Below are positions 40,701-52,700 of a stretch of DNA of 64,000 bases, one piece after another (the first letter of the stretch is position 1; each line of letters begins with the position of its first letter). Location: positions 41,520,523 through 41,584,522 of the forward strand of contig VZDJ01007747.1 in assembly GCA_008694505.1 (NCBI GenBank), in the 5' to 3' direction. Source of the DNA: Cyanoderma ruficeps (lineage: Eukaryota; Chordata; Aves; Passeriformes; Timaliidae). The notes beneath the pieces are model-generated. The model was not told the origin of the DNA. It saw only the letters and a program-made list of their open reading frames with translations, and did not search any database. The translations under genes and the position numbers were made by a program.

Positions 40701-43700
40701 CTGATGAATTACCAGCTCTCCTGCAAAGAGAGATATACCTCACTTTTACATTTCTTTCCCAATCTTCTGAACTGCAAAGTGATTTACCACCAAGTCATTA
40801 GCACACCTTGAACTCTTCCCTAAGCTTGTGGCAAATTACCTTGGAATCGAGTGGGAAGAATTACAAGTTGCCAACAGAAAGGACTGGCACCATCAAGCCT
40901 CCTGGAGACTCTTTCAAGACAGAGTTCAAGTTCTCATGAAGATCTTGCCTTGTCTCATTACTGGCAATATAATGAGCTCAAAGCCTGAGTACAGCTACAA
41001 GAGGATGGACTTAAAATCCACAATGCACTGGAAGTGGTCACAGCACTGAGCCTGTCTGAGCTCAAGAAGTGTTTGGACAACACCCTCAGGCACAGGGCGG
41101 GATTTCTGGGGTGTCCTGTGCAGGACCAGGAGTTGGACTCAGTGATCCTGATGTGTCCCTTCCAACTCAGCATATTCTGTGATTCTATGAAATAGCTCAC
41201 CCCCAGCAGAGGATTTGGGAATGGGTGGTCTGCACAAGCTGCCAAGGAGACCCTACTCTAGAGGCAATTATAAACAGTCTGAGGAAGCTTTACCTTTTTC
41301 ACCACATTGTCCAAGTCCACAATCATATTATGGAGATTTTCTTCTGCAGCAACAATGTGAGGTTTGGCTCCTGCCAGCTGAGACTTCTTGGCCTTCTCGA
41401 TGGTGCCCTTCATCCTCTCTAACTCCTCTCTGGAAAGAGAAGCAGCTGCTAAGTGCAACACATACAGGCCTTATCACCCCAAAGGAAATTTACTTTATGC
41501 TGTTGGTATTCACAGGAAGAACTACTGGGTAACTCTACTAGTGCTTCCTATCTACCAACTCTAAGGTGCTTTGACTAGGGATTACTTTTTTCCCATAGCC
41601 TGAAACCTACAGATGTCAGTGTGGCTATTCCATGTAAAATGAGAATTATTGATACTGCAATTAGTACTCAGGATTTAGCTGGAGGGAAGATGGAAGTTCA
41701 CTGAAAGGAGTTAGTATTAGTAAAACTAGGTTAGAATTAGACAGCAGACATTTCCAGCACGTAACAGCAGCAAGGAAACATTTTTAATATAGATGGCTTA
41801 CGCTTGCAGGAGTGTTTTGGACATGGTGACTGGTGGAGATTAATGAGGATGGGAGAGAATTTATAGAGCTCTGTAAAGATAGATTATGGGTTTTTGTAAT
41901 TAGGAAAGAAATGTTTTCCTCTAGCACAATTGGAAATCAAGGAAAAAGTGAAAAAATGTTCCTTTTCCAAATCCATTCAAACCAATGGAGGTTTCCAATG
42001 ACCTCGTTAGAACAAGGAACAAGCTTTAAAATAAGTAAATTAAGAAAATAAATAAAAGCAAAGATATCCAACAGAGCAATAGAAAATGAAAGCTGGTGCA
42101 TGTGGGGTTTGTATTAGCTTTATTTTAACAACGAAACCTCAATTACACCTCCCGCTAATTTTAGTCAGCACAGCAATATCAAAGATAAGGGAAGTTTATA
42201 ATGTGACAGCAACTATGCAGCTTCAAGGATGATGTTACCCTCTCAGCCTTAGAAGCATCAAAGAGTTTCCACATTTATTTCTAACCTCATTACAAGGGCA
42301 TCTTGGAGATACTGTTTGTCATTTTATTTCTGCTCCTTCAGTGCCTGCAGACCACACTCAGGGCACATCAACACAGGTCACACAGACCCCTGGCAGTGCT
42401 GCCATTCAGAATTCAAGTTTTTCTTAGGCATGTGCTCAGTAAAAAACTAATTGCTTAAAAGCAATTCTGTGGACACAGGGAACTGCCCAAGGATGCTGCA
42501 AGGTTTAGCTTTTTCATTACAACTGAAAGAAGCTGGTAATGTAACTGACTCAATACACAGAGTGCAGGCATGGAGTCATCCTTGAACAGTTTGGGTTGGA
42601 AGGACTTTGAAGATCACCTCATTCCCCCCTGCCATGGACAGGGGCACCTTCCACTGGAACAGGTCACTCAGAGCCCCATCCAACCTGCCCTGGAACACTT
42701 CCAGGGACGGGGCAGCCACAGCTTCTCTGAACAAATTGTGCCAGGGCTTCACCACCCTCACAGGGAAGAATTTCTTCCTAATATCCAATCTAAATCTGCC
42801 TTCTGTCAGTTGAAGCCATTCCTCCTTTTTCTGCCCTTGTAAAAATTCCCTCCCCAGCTCTCTTGTAGCCCCTTTAGGTACTGGGGTGCTTGAAGGTCCC
42901 CTCAGAACCTTCTCTTCTCCAAGCAGGAGAAGAACCTTACAATAGGTTTATTGCTAACAAAATTATTCAACAATAATACTGAAAGGACTGTGGATCTTTT
43001 TTTTTTTTTTATCTTACTTGAACTTACCAGCACTCTATGTTAGTACTAAGGAGATAAACAAGTTCTTAAAAAGAACAGGACTGTTTCAGACTCTCTGGTA
43101 CAGGGAGCACTTCGTGCACAGGCACCCAAGGTTTGCAGATATCAAATTAAAATGCCCACACTCATGAGTAATAAACTGATTTTTGATTTGGCACAGATCA
43201 TTCAATATGAACACAGGTGACTCCATACTTTCTAGAAACTCATCTGGTGTTTGCCAGCCCTCACATAAACAATGTAACTTATTACTCCAAGACTTAAATC
43301 AATCCACCCACTTGGCTTTCAGAAGGGCGTCAGCAGCTTCATCCACTGCTCTCCTCCGGTCCTTCAGCGCCTCATCCAGCGTGCGCCACTGGGAGGTTTT
43401 TTTCCCCCCAGCATCCTGGGAAGCACAAATTCCTCATCAGGGTCATTACAATCACTGAACAAGAGAGCTACCACAGAGTGGAAGCCTGCAGAGATTCACG
43501 TGTGGCTGAACATTTCCCTCAAACTGAGCACCATTCTTGTGTTTTTCAACAGCACAGCTGGAAGCTTTACAAGCGAAGTTTCTCTTCCAGCATTTTGTTT
43601 TGGTTTTGTTTGATTCTTAATGGTTTTTTTTCCCTGAGCCACAGACCTTTATTCACACAGAAGAGCTTACATAAGAATCACTGTAAGGTGCACAATGTAT

Positions 43701-46700
43701 TGTGGGGAAGTCTGATGTATTTAAGTACCTTAATACTTTAAAATTGCATTTGAACTTAATACTTGAAGTACCATAATACCTTAAAGTGGGTTGATTTTAA
43801 ATTAAGCTTAGTAATTAAGTTTAAAAGCAATCTCTTAAGGCAGTTATTTTACTGACTACTAGATTAAGTCTCGAGTGCTTGGTTGGTTGCCCATGTCCCT
43901 GCTAATTGATTAACAACTGAATTTTATCTCTGCTCCAGAACTGAATGGGCAGTGGCAGATCCACACAAATCCCGGCATGAGCACACCACAAATGTTATCA
44001 CTTGTACATCCCCTTCCTATTTCCTGACAAGAAAAAAACAATCCAGCAAGAAGATGTTGGCAAAGGGAGTAAGTTCAAAGGAATTACCAGGGTGAACACC
44101 GTGCCCTTAACTAGGTAAAAAAAGTCTTGGGAATTAAAATAAAATTAATTAAAATACAGTGTGAAAACTATTAATGCCTTAGCTTGAAATTTCTTTTTGC
44201 AAAAAGAGAAAAGAGGAGTTGGAAAAAAATACCAAAACCAACAAAATTCAAAATCAAAACCACTGTATTATTTGACTCTATCACATTTCACAAGTGGAAA
44301 GGTAAGTTAAAACTGTGATAAATGGAAAGGCATTGCAAGAAAATATTCCAAATTTATTTTTACTTCAGACTGAAGTTCTGCTGTACACAATGAAAAAGAA
44401 AAAACTGTCCCCACTTGTCCAATTTACCTCAGAATCATCCATGGCCTCCTTCAGTATTTGGGAATGGGCATTCACTGCCTGCACAGCTGACTCCTGGGCA
44501 GTGATAGCCTGAAGGGTTACACGAGCAGTTGTGTTTAAGGCTCCTTCTAGAGTTGCTGCAAGGGCTGGAAAAGAAGTTAAGTCAACTAAACAATAAAGAA
44601 AAGACTTTATAATTAGTAAAATGACATGTTACAGCCTCTACATCTCTTATATTATTTTCTATGATCTAAAAGAGTTGGTCAGGTTGGGAACTAAACAGCT
44701 GCCTACAGAATGAGGTTACCAAAATGCTCTCCTCATTTAGAGCACGGGTATTGAGGTGCAAGTCTGCACCTACAGCAAAACATCACCCAGTGGAAGACCT
44801 TTCCCATGGGACTGCAGGGAGGTGAAGGTAAATCCTAGGTTCACTTGTTCTAATGGTTCTTAAGAGAAAACAAGTAAATTTTCAGATCTTCCTTGAAGTC
44901 CATTCCAACCTCAAATTTTCCATCGTTCCTCAATTCTCAGTTACTTCTGAGTGAGTGGAAGAAACTTCACTACCACTTCCTCTGCCAACTCAACACAGGG
45001 ACAACGGGCAGGAGGTGTGTAAGGAGCTCAGGACTATAAAGCCAATGCAATTCCACAGTTGTGTCCCCTGCAACACACACAGGAGCAGTGACAGTGTGGA
45101 CTCACCTGACACTCTCTCTTGCTCCTCTTTGTCTTGCTGGGCAAGCCGGGCTGCAACTTCTTCTGGTGGCCGTTCTTTAATAGCATGGGAACCTTCTTCT
45201 TGTTTACCTATTCAGAAGTAAAGAAAGTGTCAAACTGCTGAAGTGGAGAGTCCCAATTAATGTACAGAGGTTACTTGTAGAGAAGGAACTTTATCAAAAC
45301 TGATTTTTATAATAGTTGGTATCACTTCGTAGATCTGACTTCTGCTCAAAGTGATGCTGGAACTACCTGGAAAAACTTCATATCCATAATTACAAAGTCC
45401 AGTCTCACAAATTAAAGACAAGAGCATGGACACCCCACATGCATTTGGAGATTTTCTATTGTCTAGTTACAAAATTACCAAGACCCTGAAGTCAAAGGCA
45501 AAGCAAGAAGTTGGAAACACTTAACAGAGCCAAGTTTAAATTTCAAGTGAATCTCTGTTCTTGCTTTTTTCTGTTCTCCTCTGGCATGCTTGCAGAGCTC
45601 AACCAAAACGGCAGAAGATGAGTGAGAAGGCTATGGTGGATCACAAATATACTCTATTCCCTTGCCTACAGCCACCTAAAATGCCTTGAAGAGTGAGAAT
45701 TGACCTAACTAATGCTCTCAAGATCAACAGCAAGTTGCATCTGAACTGAGGAGAGAGCCCAGAGCTCTCAGCCTCAAGCTGCAACAAAACCCATCAGGTC
45801 ACCTCTGAATAATGCTGATGCTACTCTGCAGCACGCACTTACCCCTGGCACGCTTTCTATGACATGTGTTCATAACTAAAAGAATTAATGTAATCAAATC
45901 TCATCTGGAAGACACCATCATCGTGAGGTGTCTCTTGCTGAGTTTAACAATAAAGTTTCTTCACTTGTCCCTGGGCATAGATACCCTACTGAACAGCCAC
46001 CAAGAGCAGAGGCAAACTGGAATGAGCAAGTTCAGTCCAGCACAAAGGCAGGCTTTGCTCTTGTGCTCACACCTATACCTGTCCCAGGCATCACTCACAG
46101 CTCTCACTGTGTTAAAAATCTATTAGCAGATGATAGAAATTTTCTGCACAAGGCACAGAAACTCACACCTTTAAACAATGACAAATACCAACACAGAAGC
46201 AAGAATGCATGCATGTGAAACTAGAGGATTTGGGTTTTCTTCATTGCATTCACATGATTTTTTTCACCTTCTTCAGTCTGTATCCCCGGAGCTGGCACCG
46301 ACATGGCTACCCCTGTTGCAGAGATGATCTGTGCTGCAGCCTTGCCTGCTGTTAAACAGTTGCAAACACACCAGTTAGTACAGCTGGGGAGACGGGCTCC
46401 ATCTGCCACGGCCCAGAGCATCTTCAGCCAGGGGCCTGCTGAGCTGGGCAGGAGGGGCTTAAACCAAAGCTGCTGGGAGAGGGGACCCAGGAAAAGGGAA
46501 CCTCACTTCATGGAGACTTGGTGGGATGGTTCCTGTCACTGGAGTGCTGGAATGGAAGGGTGAAGGCTCTTTAGGAAGGCCTGGCAGGGGAGACAAGGAG
46601 TGCAATCACCCTCTTTGTCAATGACCAACGAGTGCATGGAGCTCTGCCTGGGGATGGATGAGAAGCCAACCAAGAGCTTATGGGTCAGGATTAAAGGGAC

Positions 46701-49700
46701 AGCAGGGCTGGGTGACATTACACTGGGGCCTGCTACAGGCTGCCTGAGCAGGATGACAGAGAAGATGAGGCCCAGAGCCCTCCACTGAGCGAGCAGCATT
46801 GCTGAATAAGGGAAGAAGAAGTGACATCATCTCCCTGGACTCCTGAAAGCATTTGCCACTGTCTTGCATGACATCCTTATCTCTAAACAGGAGATACATG
46901 GATCTGAGGGATGAATCACTCCAGAGGTAAGGCATTGGCTGGATGGTGGCACTCAGTGAGTTGTGGTCAATGGCTCAATGTCCAAGTGGGCACCAGTGGT
47001 GTGTTTCTCAAGGTCACTGTTGGGACCAGGACTGTTTAACATCTTTGTTAGTGACCTTGTTAGTGGGACTGATGTGCTGCTCAGGTCTGCTGAGGACATC
47101 CAGCTGAGCTGTGCAGTCACACACTGGAGGGAAGGGATGTTCATCCACAGGGACCTGGAGAGGCTCAAAAGGTGGGACTGTGTGAGCCTCATCAAGCTCA
47201 ACAAGACCAAGTGCAACATCCTGCACCTGGGTCAGGGCAAGCCCAAGCACAAACACAGGCTGTGGGGAGAATGGATCAAGAACAGCCCCCCGGAGAAGGA
47301 CTTTGGGGTGCTGGTGGATGAGAGGCTCAATATGACCTTGTCATGTACACAGGCAGTTCAGAAACCACCTGTGTCCTGGCTGGATCCCCAGCAGTGCAGG
47401 CAGCAGGTCAAGGGAGGTGATTCTGCCCCTCTAACTCTGTTCTGGTGAGGCCCCACCTACAGTGCTGCATCCACCTCTGTGCCCACCACATTAGGAGGAC
47501 ATGGACCTGCTGGAACAAGTCCAGAGGAGGCCACGAAGTTGCTCAGAGGGCTGGAGCACCTCTGCTATGGAGACAAGCTGAGAGAGCTGAGCATGTTCAG
47601 CATGAAGAGAAGGCTCCAGGGAGACCTTCAATTACCTTCCAGTACCTACACAGGGTTACATGAGAGCTGGAGATGGTCTGACAAGGGCATGGAGGGACAG
47701 GGCAAGGGGGAACGGCTTCAAACTGGCAGAGGGCGGGGTTAGATCAGATATTAGGAAGAAATTCTTTACTGTGAGGGTGGTGAGGCACTGGACCAGGTTG
47801 CCCAGAGAAGTTGTGGCTGCCCCATCCCTGGAAGAGCTCAAGGCTGGGTTGGATGGGCCTTTTGGGTCGAGTTGAAGGTGTCCTTGCCCTTGCAGGGGGT
47901 TGAAATGACATGATTTTTAAGCTCCCTTCCCAACCATTCTGTGCTAAGTGCTATAATGTAATAACAGGGTTATAAGATTTAATTTTTTCCTCTGTAGAAA
48001 CAAATTAATTTGATATGGATGTTATTATTTCCAGAAGAAGATGCCTTCCTGGATAAACAGCAACAAGATATTAGTTACACATACACAGAGCCATTAGTGA
48101 TAACATAAAAAGACATCACAACTGCTCCTCTGTAAATGAGTTCCATTTGACCTGGCTTCCACAGTAGCCCAGTAATTATCCAAAATTAAGTGTCTTGTGC
48201 TTGCAAGACCCTCAGAGTCCAGCACCTGAAGTTCTGTTCCTGCTAAGTCTCGTATCTAAACTATGCAGGTTAGTCATTATTTATCTTAGATTCCAAATAT
48301 CCTCTAAATTAAATACCTTTCTTAAAAAATAGGGGAAAAAAAAGCTAAAACCATTTTAGGCAAATGTTATGACTTGAAAAGAAAAAACATTAATTCTAAG
48401 AATTTACAACATTTACCTTCAACCATTCAAAGGACAATTTCAGTCTACTCTAACATATATGACACAGGTGATCATTAGGTCATTGGCTTCTTTATACATG
48501 ACATTCTATAAATTTACCTCCTTTTTCCTCTGTAGGAGCAGCAGTATCTGGTTTGCCTATCTGAGATTTGGGAGCAGGCTGTTTAGACTCTTTCATTACT
48601 TCTGCTACAGATGAGATCTTCAAAGGACCTTGATGTATCTTGAAAAGTCAGAAATAAGAAATATCATGAGTTTTTCAAACAGCTTGGATTTCACTGATTC
48701 CACTATAATGGAAAAGAACTTTTCTATATCCAGGTGTCTGTAGCATAAATCTGAGCTTCAAAGTGCAAATGAAAACAGCCATCTAATGTCTTGACTTGAT
48801 TTTTAATTCAGAAGGAATTTTTGCAATTTTCACCTCTCTGAAAACGCAGGTAGAGTTGTGGCAGTTTTCACTATAAACAAATGTTTATTAACTTATTCAT
48901 TAAAAACAAATAGTTTCATGCCCCAAAAAATCCAAACACTTCTGAGTGTGTTTAATGCAGAAACCCTAAGTTTGGCTTCACTGATTTCTTTTGAAAGGCT
49001 TCAGATGCTGGTGGCTGGGGCAGATAAACACTCAAACAGAGTATTGTCACATTTTATGAGACTAATCCCTTAATATCTATCCATTGCAGAAAGCCACAAG
49101 GTAAAAATAAAACCATCTGAATTAGAGCATGACTGGGGAGGTGATAACTCTGCTGATGAATATGCTTTGCAAAATTCCCTAGTGCCTGGGAGGCACCAAG
49201 AACTTGGATTGATAACACAAAGTGTACCTAAAACCAGAAGAAAGAAAATTTTGCTGACTGATATTACAAACAGCTTTCTTAAAATTCAATTAAAAATATT
49301 ATGAGTTTCCTGAAGGCCAAATGGCTTCTGAAAGCTCAAAAAAAACCATAGCCAGAGCAGATTTTCAGTATTCTTGATTACTGGGAAGTGTTTCCTTTCA
49401 CATGCCGGCGCAGAGAAACTTCCAGGTTTCAATTTCCAGAGTTGTGCCAAAGGCAGTATCAGATTTTCCTTTCTCCAGGGTAGTGCCACTAAGATTTTGA
49501 AGTATGATGCTTATGCCTGGCTCTGTACCATGCAAATCTTTACTCATCCGAGAATGTTCTCAGTCCTCTTTAAAACAACTTCATTTAGAGTAAGTTTTGT
49601 AATTCTGCTACACCACTAACTACACTAAGCCTCTAGTAAAGCAGTTAAATTCCAGCCTGTCACCTGCCTCTCTCTCTCTCCCCATTTTATTTCTGAGTAT

Positions 49701-52700
49701 AAGCAGAGCAGCTACTCAGTTGGGATTCTATTAGATGATTTTACTGTAAATAAAAATAAGTTTTACAACCAACATGCCACAATCATGAGATGGTAATGGG
49801 AAATGTACAAGCATCACTTTCACAGCACCAAGTAGGAACAGAGTTTGTAATTCTGAAACCTTAATTTAAGGAATCTTAATTCTTGAACTTTTAAAATTCT
49901 TAGCACAAAGCAAAATTGATCAGAATTTGAAACCTAAGTGCAGACAGTCTCTTTAAAAACCAGAGAAGTGAATGTGTGGGGGGTGAATGGGAAACACTCA
50001 CCGGCTTCTTTGGCATTGGTGTGCTGGAAGGTGCAGGGCCAAGTGCCATCTCAAAGAGTTTGTCAGAGTAGGGAATGGCCTTCTCCACACTCTCCCGGAA
50101 CTGTGTGTCATAGCTGGCATACAGGACAGTTCCACCTATCCCTCCACCCACCAGCAGGAGACCCGCACCGATGACTTTGCCCACGGAAACGCTGAGGAGG
50201 AAAGGAGAGTGAAAGGGATGTAAATTACATTACATGGCAAACATCAAACAATTCAATTTGTGAGTGTTCAGCTTACAGCTGGGGACCACCACTCTGTCCC
50301 AGGGCCTGCCAACAAACCCACAACCTGCTTTAAATCACCTTCACCCCTGGTACTGGTTAGTGACTAACCCAAAGGTAAAATGGCAGCCCACAACTTCCAC
50401 AATAAATATTGACCACCTTCATTTTCTTCATCTAAATCTGACTGAACCAAACAAGGAACACACCCCATGAGAACAGGAGTTACTCCACACTAAAATCCCA
50501 CTGCCAGGAGTCTGTCCTCGTGTGAAACCAAGGAGCAGATTCCCCCTTGGTCAGTGCAGGAGCAGTCCCCCCCTGCACACCCCGTACGTACCCGGACTCC
50601 CCGGGGTGGGTGGCATATCCGCGGTACAGGCGCGATGGACGGAGCGAGGCTCTCACACAGCGACTGTTCTGCAGGGGGAGGAGGCAGGGTCAGCAGGGAG
50701 CACAGTGAGACATCCCCCCCTCAACAGCAGCACTGGGCTCATTTGCTCCACTGCCACAACCTCAGGGTGTCTGTAGGAAAGCTCTGGCCAGCATTAGAGA
50801 TGTTGGACTCTTTTCTGTAAACACACGAAGAGCTTTCCCATGTGCAGCTTCCAGGTTAAGGGCTTTCTAAACAGTCAAAAAATTCTTTGAAAGATGAACT
50901 GAAAATTTGAAAAATGAAAAGGAACAAACCCCTACCCCAGCTTCTTTATGCATTTATTTTGCTGATTTATGTGCTGGGCAGAACAACTGAGTTGATTTCA
51001 GATGCACTTCAATTACTGCACTAGAACAGCTCAGTGTGAGCAGGGCAGAACACAACAACAGCTGTTTAAATGCTTAAAACTATTTTTAATTCTTAAGATA
51101 TACCAGCAATTCTCCTTGAGCTTCCAAACCAAGACCTCTTCTTTAAAAGAATTAATAACATGTACACTTACCAGACAGACATCGGATTATAATATAAATT
51201 AAATTAGCATATGAAGAGTGATTTTATTGTATTCTACTGAACAAAATCCACATTACCAACATTTTTATCTTCTCTGAAGGACTGGTTAAACTACTCTAAA
51301 CCTACAGAAGAAAACACACTTGGCCTCAGAAGTTTCTTCTCCACATGGGAATTACTAACAGGGAAATACAGGATTCAGGAGAAATCAAAGTACAAGGCAC
51401 AAAAAGAACTTTTCCCACAACTGACGTATTTTGCCCAACAGAGAATTTTTTCCTTAAAAAAGAACAAACTGGGAGATGTTTCAATACAACATAACCCCAG
51501 AAGACAAGTTTCTCCATTTCCTTTTGCACATGGCAATAACACACACAACTCTTGTGGTTTAGGTCTTATCCCTGTCCAACAGCACAGACAGGAAAAGGCA
51601 GGAACACTGCATTCTTATTCTTTCCACAAAGGCAGCCAAAACATTTTTAATTAGTAGCAGGAGCACATGGACAGCAAGAGGAAGCATGCTCCTTTTACCC
51701 TTGAGACCTTCAGGAGCCCTCACTGTGGGTGGTTTTCTGGATTGTGATGGGTAGAAAGGGCAACAGAATAATAAATATATTCTGTAACGTTTTTGATTTT
51801 CTGACTTGACTGCCCCAGGAGCACTTCCTGAGGCTTCACCGGTCCTTTCAAGGGGAATTTCACTAATAAATGCCTCGCAAATCATTTTGTTATCGACTTC
51901 TGAACGTGCCCCTGACTCTCAGTATGTCCCTATTACACCATGAAGTACAGGAGGAGCAAAATAATCCAGCATTATGCACACAGCTCAATCCAATAAAATG
52001 AGAAAGGAAAAACCCCTGATTTTCTATTCATTAGTTCAGATTGAAATTCCAGTTCCTTCCAACACTCTGGGATTATGCTATTTTGCCTGGTGCTCCCCTG
52101 GAAATCAGCCATCCCTTCTGAGCTCCTGGCCAGGCTTTCTGGAGGTTATCCCACCCTGCACCACTGTCACTCCCACATCCCTGCTCGGGCTGGACTTGCC
52201 TTCTGGGCCAGCTCAGCCCTGTCCCCGTTGGCTAAAACCCCTCCTTACCCCAGCTGATGGCAAACAACACTGGATCCATTTGGCTCTACACCTTGAGTAA
52301 ACATCAGCTCCTGCCCTCGGGACCAGGCTGTGCTCAGGGAGTCAGCAAAGCAGAGGAGAACACCTGCTTCTCCAGCTCAGCATTTATGCTTTACCAGCAG
52401 GGGCTTTTTGAAGGGATTGATTTTAGTCCAGGTGCCCTTTGGACCAGATGATTTTCTGAGATCTCTTTCATGCTGGACTGTTTTAGAATTAGCCAAATCC
52501 TCATTTCTATTTATTTTTCATCGAGATGAGAGGAACCAAAACACAGGCCCTCCATCTCTGGCACTGGGATTCTTCACGCATGGAGCAATGAGAGCAGTAA
52601 TTAAACCCAAAACAAGCCCTCACCAAATCCATCTTTTAAGACACTGCAGCAAATTTCCACAACTGGCCAGTGGAACAGCAAATGAAAATCTGTAAGTACC

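Noticed and set aside
46963..47448. 161-codon open frame as a possible host gene
   Set aside because: It is the decayed reverse-transcriptase part of a CR1 LINE.
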